Shown here: piece after piece, positions 34,285 to 43,789 of the stretch | Numbering within the stretch: the first letter of the stretch is position 1 | How the letters are laid out: every line of letters starts with the position of its first letter | Assembly (NCBI RefSeq): GCF_014641855.1 | Contig: NZ_BMII01000011.1 | Location: forward strand, 62,001 to 126,000 | Length of the DNA: 64,000 nt | Origin: Shewanella inventionis | GTDB lineage: Bacteria; Pseudomonadota; Gammaproteobacteria; Enterobacterales; Shewanellaceae | Reading direction: 5' to 3' | Translations under genes and position numbers: made by a program | Notes under the pieces: model-generated | What the model was told of the DNA's origin: nothing | The model's database searches: none | Seen by the model: only the letters and a program-made list of their open reading frames with translations

Positions 34285-35556
34285 ATGAATAAAAAACTGC
34301 TTGCTAGTCAAGTTGTGGGTAAGGTTTGCCTAAATTCAACCATGACTAAAAAAATGGCCTTATCAGCGTTAACTTGTTCATTATTATTTGCGATGAGCAA
34401 TGCGACAGCCGCAGACACTTCAGTTACCTCAATTGCTGACGCCGTGACTCAAGGTAGTGCTAATGTTGATTTAAATTTACGTTATGAGTCAGTTGACCAA
34501 GACAATGCCTTAGAAAATGCAGATGCGCTAACTTTACGCACTCGTTTAACTTTAGCGACAGCGGCTTATAATGGCTTTACAGCGTTAGTTGAATTTGAAG
34601 ATTCGCGCAGTGTTGCTGGCGTAAATGATTACAATGACACTAACGGTAATAATGCTGATTATTCTGTGATTGCCGATCCAGAAACAACTGAGCTAGATCA
34701 GGCTTTTTTACAATATAAATATGATGGCTTTACAGCTAAAGCTGGACGCCAAGTGATTGCAATTGATAATCAACGTTTTATTGGCCCTGTGGGTTGGCGC
34801 CAAGACCGTCAAACATTTGATGCTGTCACCATGCAATATGCAGCAGATGCCTTAACCTTAGATTATGGTTATTTATACAAACGCAATCGTATCTTTGCCG
34901 AAGTAAAAGATATCGATGCAAAAGATCACATCATTAATGCATCGTACAATTTGGCGTTGGGTAAATTGAGTGCATACGGATATTTGCTCGAAGAAGATAC
35001 CAATGTCGACAATGGGATTGATACTTACGGTGTTCGTTTTGCAGGTGCAAAAGACATCGACAATATTAAATTGCTGTATACCGCAGAATACGCCACTCAA
35101 GATGCCGACACCACAACTACATCATATTCTGCAGACTATTTGTTAGGTGAGCTTGGGGTGGTATTTAGCGGCTTAACAGTAAAACTGGGTTATGAAGTGC
35201 TAGGGTCTGATGATGGCGCTTATGGATTTGCAACACCACTTGCTACGTTACATGCGTTTAATGGTTGGTCAGATCAATTTTTAGCTACACCAGCACAAGG
35301 TCTGGTTGATACTTATGTGTCAGTTGGCGGCAGTGTTGTAGGCGGTAGCTGGGCATTAATGTACCATGATTTTACAGCTGATGAATCAAGCGCAACAGTG
35401 GACGATTTAGGTGATGAGATTGATGCAGTATTCACACTGCCAATCGATAAAAACTATACAGTAGGCGTCAAGTACGCGGTTTATTCTGCTGGCGATGCTG
35501 GTGCGGGTAAAGTGGATGCCGACAAAGTATGGCTTTGGGCAAACGCTAAGTTTTAA
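34285..35556 (+). CDS. Outer-membrane porin (alginate-export/OprD-like), transporter-associated
   Basis: A 423-residue protein with a long N-terminal extension, a signal peptide ending near NATAA (about residues 38-43), then alternating beta-strand segments and a C-terminal aromatic residue (VDADKVWLWANAKF), as in outer-membrane barrels. RYESVDQDNALENADALTLR and LTLATAAYNGFTALVEFED resemble alginate-export-type porins of marine gammaproteobacteria. It follows the ATPase gene by 62 nt without a terminator between, so it probably supplies outer-membrane passage for the same substrate. An internal ATG at codon 20 (TKKMALSALTC) could be the true start, giving a normal-length signal peptide. Confidence 0.75.
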   Translation: MNKKLLASQVVGKVCLNSTMTKKMALSALTCSLLFAMSNATAADTSVTSIADAVTQGSANVDLNLRYESVDQDNALENADALTLRTRLTLATAAYNGFTALVEFEDSRSVAGVNDYNDTNGNNADYSVIADPETTELDQAFLQYKYDGFTAKAGRQVIAIDNQRFIGPVGWRQDRQTFDAVTMQYAADALTLDYGYLYKRNRIFAEVKDIDAKDHIINASYNLALGKLSAYGYLLEEDTNVDNGIDTYGVRFAGAKDIDNIKLLYTAEYATQDADTTTTSYSADYLLGELGVVFSGLTVKLGYEVLGSDDGAYGFATPLATLHAFNGWSDQFLATPAQGLVDTYVSVGGSVVGGSWALMYHDFTADESSATVDDLGDEIDAVFTLPIDKNYTVGVKYAVYSAGDAGAGKVDADKVWLWANAKF

Positions 35557-35575
35557 CCTGTAATATTACAAAAAA

Positions 35576-35603
35576 AGCGAGCATCAATTGATGCTCGCTT
35601 TTA
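35576..35603. terminator. Bidirectional terminator between porin and symporter genes
   Basis: AAGCGAGCATCA and TGATGCTCGCTT form a long perfect stem with A and T runs on opposite sides, between two convergent genes. Confidence 0.9.
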
Positions 35604-35623
35604 TTTAAGTGTTACAAGTACTT

Positions 35624-36880
35624 TTAAGAGCCAGCCTGAGTTTGCGCTGTGTTTACGTCATCTGCGTAAAATTGCTCTACATCCAACTGGCCTTCACTTT
35701 TACCAATCACTACAGCTGTCATCATGTCGCCGGTAACGTTAGTGGCGGTGCGGATCATATCAATAATACGGTCAATGGCTGCAATAAAGGCAATGCCTTC
35801 AAGGGGTAAACCAATAACGCCTAATGTGACAGTTAACATCACCATTGCACTGCCTGGCACGCCAGCCGTACCCACAGAAGCAACCGTTGCTGTCACAGCA
35901 ATCAGCATGTAATCGGTCATGTCTAAAGGAATACCATAAATTTGCGCAATAAATATTGCTGCAATAGCAGGGTAGATACCGCCACAACCGTCCATGTTCA
36001 TGGTCGCGCCTAATGGCAATACAAATGCACTGTAACGTTTAGACACCCCCATGGATTCTGAGCAGCGAGTGCTGGCGGGTAAAGTGCCAAAACTAGATGC
36101 AGTACTGAATGCTACCACCTGAGCTGGCAAGGCTTTACGGAAAAACTGTAAAGGACTTAACCCCGCGGCAAATTTCACAAGGCCGCCGTAGACAAAAATA
36201 ATGTGGATTAGCGCAGCGATATAAATTGCCATAATAAACTTACCTAATGGCAACAGCGTGCTTAAGCCATACTCGCCAACAACCCAGGCCATTAAACCAA
36301 AAACACCAATAGGGGTTAACTTAAGTACCATACGCGTTAACTGAAACATCACCTCGGCGCCAGCTTCAAAGGTATTTTTTAATGCCAGCGCTTTTTCGCC
36401 CACAGCATTAATTGCAATACCGACTAATGCTGCAAACACAATAATTTGCAGTACATTTCCATTAGCCAACGATGCAAATGGATTCACCGGGATCATGTTT
36501 AGTAGCACTTGAGCAAAGCCGGGAATGTCGCGCTCACGCACTTCACTTGTGGCTAACGACAGGTTGCCACCCATATCAATCAGGCTACCAATTGCGAGGC
36601 CAATAAACGAAGCAATTGTGCCAGTAAGCATAAACATGGCCAGAGTTTTAAAGCTTAAGCGTTTTAAATTACCTTGTGTTCCAAGCGAGGTAATGCTGAC
36701 CACAATGGCGCAAAATACCAGTGGGGCAACCAGCATTTTTATGGCGCTAATAAACAAATCACCAAGCGGTTTTAATATGATGGCGGACTCACCTAAGCCT
36801 ATGCCGGTGAGTGTTCCTAAAACAAAACCAGCAACGACTTTCTGCCAAAACGGAATACGGTTGAGCGTTTGCAGTATCAT
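35624..36880 (-). CDS. Dicarboxylate/amino acid:cation symporter (DAACS family)
   Basis: Inner-membrane sodium or proton symporter of the GltP/DctA type. The product from ATG 36880 is 418 residues with about eight membrane helices, the serine-rich hairpin signature ASSFGTLPAST, NMDGCGGIYPAIAA in place of the usual NMDGT, and GVPGSAMVMLTVTLG. The frame extends 12 codons upstream (to 36916), but MILQTLNRIPFWQKVVAG is the usual start. Substrate cannot be assigned. Divergent from the next gene. Confidence 0.85.
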   Translation of the reverse strand: MILQTLNRIPFWQKVVAGFVLGTLTGIGLGESAIILKPLGDLFISAIKMLVAPLVFCAIVVSITSLGTQGNLKRLSFKTLAMFMLTGTIASFIGLAIGSLIDMGGNLSLATSEVRERDIPGFAQVLLNMIPVNPFASLANGNVLQIIVFAALVGIAINAVGEKALALKNTFEAGAEVMFQLTRMVLKLTPIGVFGLMAWVVGEYGLSTLLPLGKFIMAIYIAALIHIIFVYGGLVKFAAGLSPLQFFRKALPAQVVAFSTASSFGTLPASTRCSESMGVSKRYSAFVLPLGATMNMDGCGGIYPAIAAIFIAQIYGIPLDMTDYMLIAVTATVASVGTAGVPGSAMVMLTVTLGVIGLPLEGIAFIAAIDRIIDMIRTATNVTGDMMTAVVIGKSEGQLDVEQFYADDVNTAQTQAGS

Positions 36881-37192
36881 GTCAATTCCAAGTGTAAACC
36901 CACGCTGTAATACCAAGTGGATGGCATGTTAATGGGCTAAATAGCGGCGTGTGGCGTTACAAAACGTCCAGTTATTCCGCATAAGGTTAATAAATATTAA
37001 TCGCATTGTATGAACTGAACTGATAGCAGACAACGTCATTTTGTTATAACTTATAAGAATAAGTATTTCTGTTATTATAACTTTAAATTTTTTACTGTTT
37101 TTTAACCAAAACCCATAACAAAAGCGGTTTTTGCAGGTCGAAGCTATGACCACCTTTCCCATAACCTCTTTTTTGAGACGATAAAATAAGTC
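36881..37192. other. Divergent intergenic region, symporter / YqaA-like gene
   Basis: A 312-bp region that should hold both divergent promoters. An AT-rich inverted repeat, GTTATAA (37043-37049) and TTATAAC (37075-37081), is visible. No gene is recognised. Confidence 0.4.
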
Positions 37193-37612
37193 ATGACAAG
37201 TTTGTGGATGATGTTCTCGGGTGCTTTTTTAGCGGCCACTTTATTACCCGGCGGATCAGAAGTTTTGCTGGTGGCGTTTCTCAATGATGCGCCCTCAACG
37301 TGGTGGCAATTGTTATTAATGGCTACGCTAGGTAATACTTTAGGTGCAATGACCAGTTATGGTTTAGGGCGTGCAGGGCGGTTAGCTAAAAATCCGCAAG
37401 ACATCCAGAGCAAATCTCACCAAACAGCCTTAAAGTGGATTGAACGTTATGGAATGTGGGCGCTGTTATTATCTTGGCTACCGCTAATTGGAGATGTGTT
37501 ATGTCTGCTTGCAGGCTGGTTAAAGTGGCCTCTGGTGGCTTCAACATTACTGATATTTGTTGGAAAAATATTACGTTACAGTGTGATTGTTTTCATCTTT
37601 ATGTCGGTGTGA
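37193..37612 (+). CDS. YqaA family membrane protein (DedA-related)
   Basis: A 139-residue inner-membrane protein with about four membrane segments and the DedA/SNARE-associated-type elements LPGGSEVLL, GNTLGAMTSYGLGR and LPLIGDVLCLLAGW. It resembles E. coli YqaA (COG1238), whose function is unknown; larger DedA relatives are implicated in lipid transport. Stands alone between a divergent symporter and the protease gene. Confidence 0.82.
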   Translation: MTSLWMMFSGAFLAATLLPGGSEVLLVAFLNDAPSTWWQLLLMATLGNTLGAMTSYGLGRAGRLAKNPQDIQSKSHQTALKWIERYGMWALLLSWLPLIGDVLCLLAGWLKWPLVASTLLIFVGKILRYSVIVFIFMSV

Positions 37613-37699
37613 CAATATAAAATGAATCTCGGTTTACTCAGCTAATGCATAACAAGTTCATTGGGCATTAGTCGTTTTGTTAAAAGGAAGGACTCGATT

Positions 37700-40555
37700 T
37701 TGAAATTACATTTACAAAAATGGTTGTTGGCCAGTGCCATTAGTGCTGCATTGGCAGGCTGTGCCCACGAAGTACAACAAGTCTTGGCATTACCTCAAGG
37801 TGTGAGTTTAGTCGAAACTGTCTCTCAAACAGAAAATCAAGTCAGTATCCCTTATAAAAAATATCAACTTGCAAATGGCCTAACGGTGATTTTACATCAA
37901 GATAAATCAGATCCATTAGTGCATGTTGATGTGACTTACCACGTTGGCTCAGCCCGTGAACTAGCTGGGCGCAGTGGTTTTGCCCATTTATTTGAACACA
38001 TGATGTTTCAGGGCTCACAACATGTGGAAGATGAACAACACTTTAAAGTCGTCACAGAATCTGGCGGTACGCTTAACGGCACCACAAATACAGATCGCAC
38101 TAACTACTTTGAAACAGTTCCTAGTAACCAACTTGAAAAAATGCTCTGGTTAGAGTCTGATCGCATGGGGTTTTTACTGCCGGCATTAACCGACAAAAAA
38201 TTTGAAGTGCAACGTGAAACGGTGAAAAACGAACGTGCACAGCGTATTGATAACCGCCCATATGGCCGTTTAAATGAACGTTTTAATCAAGCGCTGTATC
38301 CTGCTGGACACCCTTACTCGTGGCCAGTGATTGGTTGGCCAGAAGATTTAGACCGTGCCACCGCAAATGATGTTAAACATTTCTTTCAGCGCTGGTACGG
38401 ACCTAACAATGCCACCTTGACCATTGGTGGTGATTTTGACGAAGCGCAAACCTTAGCCTGGATTAATCAATACTTTGGTGAAATTCCGCGCGGCCCAGAG
38501 GTTAAAGCAGATGAAAAAACGCCAGTCACCTTAGATAGCACCCGTTATATTTCAATGGAAGACAAAGTCCATTTGCCGTTACTTTATATCGGTTTTCCAA
38601 CGGTATATGCGCAACACCAAGATGAAGCCCCGCTCGACTTGCTGGCCAATATTTTAGGGGGTGGCAAAACATCACTTATTTATAAAAATTTGGTTAAAGA
38701 AGGTTTTGCAGTACAAGCCGGAGTCAGTCACCCATGTCAGGAGCTTGCATGTCAGTTGTCGTTATATGCTGTTGCCAACCCAGGCAAAGGCGGTAACCTC
38801 GCTGACATTGAAACTAAAGTTAACCAGACCATCGCTGAGTTTGAGCAACGTGGCGTAACCGATGACGACTTACAAAAAGTGAAGGTGCAGTTTGAAGCAG
38901 ACACCATTTTTGGCATGCAAAGTGTGCAAGGCAAGGTGTCGACATTAGCAGCCAACCAAACATTTTATGGTAAACCAGACATGGTGGCCTCGGATTTAGC
39001 GCGATATGCCAACGTCACCAAAGCCGATGTTATGCGGGTATTTAATACCTACATAAAAAACAAACCTATGGTGGTGATGAGTGTGGTACCTGAAGGGCAA
39101 ACACAGTTAGTTGCCCATGCAGATAATTTTAAGCCTAAAACCTTACCAATAGCGCAAGATGCCGTTACCGGTTTAACGACCACCAAGGCTGCTAAGTCAT
39201 CTTTTGATCGCAGTATAATGCCAACAGCTTCAGCAGCACCTTTATTAACTGTGCCGCAACTTTGGCAAGCCAAGCTCGAGAACGGCATCAGCGTGATGGG
39301 CACAGAAAGCAACGAAACGCCAACCGTTGAGCTGTTAATTTATCTTGATGGTGGCAGTCGTTTAGCTTCAATTGATAAAGCTGGTGTTGCCAATTTAACG
39401 GCATCTATGCTTAACGAATCAAGCAGTAAACGCAGTAGTGAGGAGCTTGCTGGTGCATTAGACATGCTAGGCTCAACCATTAGTTTTGACGCGAGTAGTT
39501 CTCAAAGTTACATCAAGGTGTCTAGTTTAACTGAAAACCTCGATGCCACATTAGCACTGGTTGAGGAGCGCTTATTTAGCCCTGGTTTTTTACAGGCAGA
39601 TTTTGATCGCGTAAAACAACAAGCTATACAAGGCCTACAGCATCAATTATCAGACCCTAACTATATTGCCAGTAGCGGATTTAATGAATTACTTTACGGG
39701 CGTCAAAGCCCAATGGGAGTAAGCAGTAGTGGTACGGTCGCATCACTATCGGCAATCACCTTAGATGATGTAAAGCAGTTTTATCAGCAGCAATATCGGG
39801 CAGGTAATGCGCAAATGGTGGTAGTGTCGGATTTAAATCAACAACAAATACTGCCTAAACTCTCGGTGTTTTCACAATGGCAAGGCGATGCTATTGCCGT
39901 TGCTAAGTTGCCTAAAGCACCAATACATCCTAAAAACACCGTTTATTTGATTGATAAACCCGGTGCAGCACAATCTGTTATCACCATAGGGAAACCCTCG
40001 TTAACTTATGATGCAACGGGCGATTACTTTAAAGCATACCTAATGAACTACCCATTAGGCGGTGCATTTAATAGCCGTATCAACTTAAATCTTAGAGAGG
40101 ATAAAGGCTATACTTACGGAGCAAGAACCATGTTTAATGGCTCTGAAGACGCTGGCGAGTTTATGGCTTATGCAAGTGTTCGTAGTGATGTAACCGCAGA
40201 GGCTTTAGTTGAATTTGTTAAAGAGTTAACCGCATACCAAAAGCAAGGCATGACAGAAGATGAGCTAGATTTTATGCGTAACTCAATCGCTCAAAGCCAG
40301 GCACTTGAGTATGAAACGCCGTATCAAAAAGCCGGCTTTTTGCGGATGATCCAACGTTATCAGCTTGATCAAAATTTCACCTCAACACAAGACGAAATCG
40401 TTAACACCGTTTCAATAGGTGAACTCAATCAATTGGCAAATAAGTTATTGCATATTGACGATATGATTATGCTGGTTGTGGGAGATAAAGTGAGTGTTGA
40501 GCCGGGTTTACGTGCACTGGGTTATCAAGTTGAAACAGTAACACTTGCCGAGTAG
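37700..40555 (+). CDS. M16 family zinc metallopeptidase lipoprotein, two M16 units
   Basis: Envelope protease of the pitrilysin/insulinase family. From the TTG at 37700 the product has 951 residues with a lipoprotein signal ending in the lipobox LAGC. The first half carries the inverted zinc motif HLFEH and the downstream KFEVQRETVKNER with the third ligand Glu. The second half (from about residue 530) is an M16 domain without HxxEH, normal for the inactive partner unit. The TTG is chosen because AAGGAAGGA sits just upstream and a proper lipoprotein signal follows; the frame begins at another TTG at 37661. Confidence 0.9.
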   Translation: MKLHLQKWLLASAISAALAGCAHEVQQVLALPQGVSLVETVSQTENQVSIPYKKYQLANGLTVILHQDKSDPLVHVDVTYHVGSARELAGRSGFAHLFEHMMFQGSQHVEDEQHFKVVTESGGTLNGTTNTDRTNYFETVPSNQLEKMLWLESDRMGFLLPALTDKKFEVQRETVKNERAQRIDNRPYGRLNERFNQALYPAGHPYSWPVIGWPEDLDRATANDVKHFFQRWYGPNNATLTIGGDFDEAQTLAWINQYFGEIPRGPEVKADEKTPVTLDSTRYISMEDKVHLPLLYIGFPTVYAQHQDEAPLDLLANILGGGKTSLIYKNLVKEGFAVQAGVSHPCQELACQLSLYAVANPGKGGNLADIETKVNQTIAEFEQRGVTDDDLQKVKVQFEADTIFGMQSVQGKVSTLAANQTFYGKPDMVASDLARYANVTKADVMRVFNTYIKNKPMVVMSVVPEGQTQLVAHADNFKPKTLPIAQDAVTGLTTTKAAKSSFDRSIMPTASAAPLLTVPQLWQAKLENGISVMGTESNETPTVELLIYLDGGSRLASIDKAGVANLTASMLNESSSKRSSEELAGALDMLGSTISFDASSSQSYIKVSSLTENLDATLALVEERLFSPGFLQADFDRVKQQAIQGLQHQLSDPNYIASSGFNELLYGRQSPMGVSSSGTVASLSAITLDDVKQFYQQQYRAGNAQMVVVSDLNQQQILPKLSVFSQWQGDAIAVAKLPKAPIHPKNTVYLIDKPGAAQSVITIGKPSLTYDATGDYFKAYLMNYPLGGAFNSRINLNLREDKGYTYGARTMFNGSEDAGEFMAYASVRSDVTAEALVEFVKELTAYQKQGMTEDELDFMRNSIAQSQALEYETPYQKAGFLRMIQRYQLDQNFTSTQDEIVNTVSIGELNQLANKLLHIDDMIMLVVGDKVSVEPGLRALGYQVETVTLAE

Positions 40556-40628
40556 TTGAACACTTGATACGCTTTGGTTAATTCTGGTACTTGAAATAAC
40601 TCAGTGTTAACCTCATATTGTAAAAATG

Positions 40629-40657
40629 AGCCAGCTTACTAAGTTAGCTGGCTTTTT
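40629..40657 (+). terminator. Terminator after the M16 protease gene
   Basis: AGCCAGCT and AGCTGGCT with a 9-nt loop, followed by a T run. It lies in the 351-bp gap before gshA; the rest of that gap holds no recognisable gene. Confidence 0.85.
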
Positions 40658-40906
40658 TAATGTAATCGACCAAACTGTATCGGTACCAAATTCACCTTAA
40701 ATGAGTAAGTTAGTATTAGTTTGTTTAGGCACAAGCAATTTTAATGACTTAGATCTTATGAACGGTAACCGTAACGTGTTGCCGTTTTTATTTAACGATG
40801 TTTAGCTGACGTAGTGATACATTTTTTGCGAAATTAGTAACAATATCCTTTATTATCAGGTCTAGCTGTTTACTCGCAATGCGAATCCATAAAAGAGAGT
40901 AATAAA

Positions 40907-42532
40907 TTGAAGTCTTTCAATGAAAAAGTCGAACACTTAAGCGACACTCAAGGCCGTGAGGCATTATTGGGCATGTTACGTGGTATTGAACGTGAAGCAT
41001 TGCGTATTGACGAAAAAGGTCATTTAGCTCAAGACGAACACCCAAAAGCATTAGGCTCAGCCCTAACTAACTCGCGTATTACCACAGATTACAGCGAAGC
41101 ATTGCTCGAATTTATTACCCCAGTAAATCACAATATCGACAATTTGCTCGAGGGGTTAACCCAAACTCATGCCTACACAGTGCGCAACCTTAATGGCCAA
41201 AAACTGTGGCCGGTGAGCATGCCTTGTTATGTGGGCGATGTTGCCAATATCCCTGTTGCGCGTTATGGCAATTCTAATACCGGTAAAATGAAAACTCTGT
41301 ACCGTAAAGGGTTAACCCACCGTTACGGCGCGTTAATGCAAATTATTGCCGGGGTGCATTTTAACTTTTCGGTTTCAAATGAGTTATGGCAACGTTTATA
41401 TGACGACAAAATTGCTAACGGCAATGGCAATGCTTGCTGTAGTAAAAGCATTACTTTTGAAGACTTTATCTCTGAATCTTATTTTGGGCTCATCCGCAAC
41501 TATCGCCGCCTAGTATGGGTATTACCGTATTTATTTGGATCATCCCCCGCGTTATGTGGATCGTTTATTAAAGATCAAGAAGTTGATTTTGAGTTTGAAA
41601 AAACCGGAAAAGGCACTTTGTATTTACCTTATGCCACCTCATTGCGCATGAGTGATTTAGGCTACACCAATAAAGAGCAAGACACCCTAAATATTAGCTA
41701 TAACTCACTACCTGAGTACCTTGAGGGTGTGGGCGCTGCGATTAAGATGCCGTCGAAAAAATTTGCCCAAATTGGGGTGAATGTCGACGGTGAATTCCGT
41801 CAGCTTAATAGCAATATTTTACAAATTGAAAATGAATTTTATGCGCCAATTCGCGCAAAACGTGTGACGAAAAAAGGCGAAAAACCATCCCAAGCATTAG
41901 CACGTGCAGGTGTGGAGTACATAGAGGTTCGTGCATTAGATGTTAACCCGTTTAGCCCAGTTGGCATTGATGCTACTCAGGTACGCTTCCTCGACTTATT
42001 TTTATTACACTGTTTATTGTCACCTTCAGAAGATACCGATGCCGAAGGCGAAGCTGAAATCGCAGCAAACTTAAAAGCAGTCGTGCTTGAAGGACGCAAA
42101 CCGGGTTTAACATTACAACGTCATGGCCAAGCCATTGGCTTAAAAGAGTGGATGCACGAGTTATTTGCTGAGCTATCCACTCTTGCGGTATTACTTGATG
42201 ACGAAGACAGCCATGCTTATCAACTTGCATTGGCTCATTGGGCTGAAGCAATAGATGATCCGGATAAAACCTTGTCTGGACGTGTGATCCACGAAGTGGT
42301 CGTTAAAGGTACTGATCATAGTATTTGGGTTAAGCAACTTGCTGACGATTATCATGCGTTTTTAACCCATTACCCATTAAGCGAAAACGTAGAAAAGAGC
42401 TATGTTGACGAAGCTAAAGCATCATTAATTGAACAGCAACACATAGAAGAGTTGCCGCAAGATACCTTTAGTGAATTTTTAAAACAGTATTTTAAAGATG
42501 TTGTCCCTGCGGGTACCTTTGAGGCAAAGTAA
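40907..42532 (+). CDS. gshA: Glutamate-cysteine ligase GshA
   Basis: First enzyme of glutathione synthesis, joining Glu and Cys with ATP. The 541-residue product matches the proteobacterial GshA family: RGIEREALRI, GSALTNSRITTDYSEALLEFITP, SMPCYVGD, YGNSNTGKMKTLYRKGLTHRYGALMQ and EYIEVRALDVNPFSPVGID. The start is TTG at 40907 with AAGAGAG upstream; no in-frame ATG gives a complete N-terminus. Length is slightly above E. coli GshA (518). A lipoprotein gene starts 2 nt after the stop. Confidence 0.95.
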   Translation: MKSFNEKVEHLSDTQGREALLGMLRGIEREALRIDEKGHLAQDEHPKALGSALTNSRITTDYSEALLEFITPVNHNIDNLLEGLTQTHAYTVRNLNGQKLWPVSMPCYVGDVANIPVARYGNSNTGKMKTLYRKGLTHRYGALMQIIAGVHFNFSVSNELWQRLYDDKIANGNGNACCSKSITFEDFISESYFGLIRNYRRLVWVLPYLFGSSPALCGSFIKDQEVDFEFEKTGKGTLYLPYATSLRMSDLGYTNKEQDTLNISYNSLPEYLEGVGAAIKMPSKKFAQIGVNVDGEFRQLNSNILQIENEFYAPIRAKRVTKKGEKPSQALARAGVEYIEVRALDVNPFSPVGIDATQVRFLDLFLLHCLLSPSEDTDAEGEAEIAANLKAVVLEGRKPGLTLQRHGQAIGLKEWMHELFAELSTLAVLLDDEDSHAYQLALAHWAEAIDDPDKTLSGRVIHEVVVKGTDHSIWVKQLADDYHAFLTHYPLSENVEKSYVDEAKASLIEQQHIEELPQDTFSEFLKQYFKDVVPAGTFEAK

Positions 42533-42534
42533 GC

Positions 42535-42984
42535 ATGGTTGGTAGAGTATTATCTAGACACCAACGAGTGACAAAATTGGCAATGTTTTTGTCACTTGCT
42601 GCATTGCATGGCTGTGCATCTGCGCCAGCTGATAGTGTTAGTTGTGGTACTGTTTCGAGCTATTTAGCGCCCGACAACAGTGCCCAGCTTTACCGTGTAG
42701 TGGTGACTCATCTTGACGGCGTTCCGGTTATATCGAGACCCAATTACCCACTCTCTCCAGGCAAGCATGAATTTACCGTGGCTGAATTAATCAACGCTCC
42801 AGAGCTCAAAGTATCATTGGCTGCGCGTAAGGTGAAAGTGCTTACTGTCGATGTTAGCGCAGATCAGCGTTACCATATTGCAGCCCAGTTTAATACTGAT
42901 CGTATTTATATCGGTTCAAATCAAGGATATTGGCAACCCATTATTTGGCAAACTGAGATACATGAATGCGAAATGAAGCCATAG
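42535..42984 (+). CDS. Putative lipoprotein of unknown function
   Basis: A 149-residue product with a signal peptide ending in LHGC as lipobox (Cys about residue 27). The mature part has a beta-rich pattern (SPGKHEFTVAEL, KVLTVDVSADQRYHIAAQF) that resembles short envelope proteins with PEGA-like folds; I do not recognise the family. It starts 2 nt after the gshA stop, so it is almost certainly translated from the gshA mRNA. A second Cys pair is present (C37 region and CEMKP at the end). Confidence 0.75.
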   Translation: MVGRVLSRHQRVTKLAMFLSLAALHGCASAPADSVSCGTVSSYLAPDNSAQLYRVVVTHLDGVPVISRPNYPLSPGKHEFTVAELINAPELKVSLAARKVKVLTVDVSADQRYHIAAQFNTDRIYIGSNQGYWQPIIWQTEIHECEMKP

Positions 42985-43120
42985 CCTTAATTGCATTAAC
43001 GGCTTATTGATGTAAAACTCATCGTATCATCTTAGGCTGTTGAGGGCGTTGTTTACCTCTGTGCCTTAATTGTTTTTGGGTTAGCGACAACCGTTAGCCT
43101 CACGTGTAATCCGAGGTGTT

Positions 43121-43720
43121 ATGAAGCGTTTTTTAGCTGTTGTTAGCTCTATCTTGTTACTGCAACTGTCAGGATGTGCCACTTCTCCACCGCAACAACC
43201 AGATAATATCTGCGCTATTTTTGAAGAACACGATGATTGGTACGATGCCGCCGTTGACACCCAAGAAAAATGGGGCGTTCCTGTACATGTTCCATTAGCA
43301 ATGATGTACCAAGAAAGCGGCTTTAGGCACAACGCTGCGCCACCAATGGAGTATTTTTTAGGCTTTATTCCAACGGGAAGGGCCAGTGACGCTTATGGGT
43401 ATGCACAAGCTAAAAATATGACCTGGGATGATTACGTTAAAGAGACAGGAAATAGCTGGTCAAGCCGCAGTGACTTTGATGACGCCATGGACTTTATGGG
43501 CTGGTATATTTATAAAACCCATAAAATAAACGGTGTGTCTAAGTGGGATGCAAAAAACCAATATTTAAATTATCACGAAGGTTGGGGCGGCTATAAACGC
43601 GGCTCTTACAAAGCTAAGGCGTGGTTAATACCTGTGGCTAACAAAGTGGATCAGCGTGCTAGGCGCTATGCTGCTCAGTATGGTCAATGCAAAGACGATT
43701 TAGATTCATCTTGGTGGTGA
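43121..43720 (+). CDS. Transglycosylase SLT-like lipoprotein
   Basis: A 199-residue lipoprotein with lipobox LSGC (Cys19). The mature domain has MMYQESGFRHNA, placing a Glu as the likely catalytic acid of a lytic transglycosylase, and YGYAQAKNMTWDDY and YLNYHEGWGGYKRGSY, characteristic of this family in marine gammaproteobacteria. Probably a peptidoglycan-cleaving enzyme on the outer membrane. It has its own terminator downstream. Confidence 0.82.
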   Translation: MKRFLAVVSSILLLQLSGCATSPPQQPDNICAIFEEHDDWYDAAVDTQEKWGVPVHVPLAMMYQESGFRHNAAPPMEYFLGFIPTGRASDAYGYAQAKNMTWDDYVKETGNSWSSRSDFDDAMDFMGWYIYKTHKINGVSKWDAKNQYLNYHEGWGGYKRGSYKAKAWLIPVANKVDQRARRYAAQYGQCKDDLDSSWW

Positions 43721-43744
43721 GCAGGTTAATAATGTTTTTATAAC

Positions 43745-43772
43745 AAAAAAAGGAGCGATAGCTCCTTTTTTT
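43745..43772. terminator. Bidirectional terminator between the SLT-like gene and purK
   Basis: A run of A, AGGAGC, a GATA loop, GCTCCT and a run of T, between convergent genes. Confidence 0.88.
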
Positions 43773-43789
43773 GTCGTTAATCAGATGTG

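Noticed and set aside
37043-37081. AT-rich inverted repeat as a terminator or operator
   Set aside because: Arms are only 7 bp of A and T with a 25-nt loop, expected by chance in such AT-rich DNA; mentioned only within the intergenic entry.
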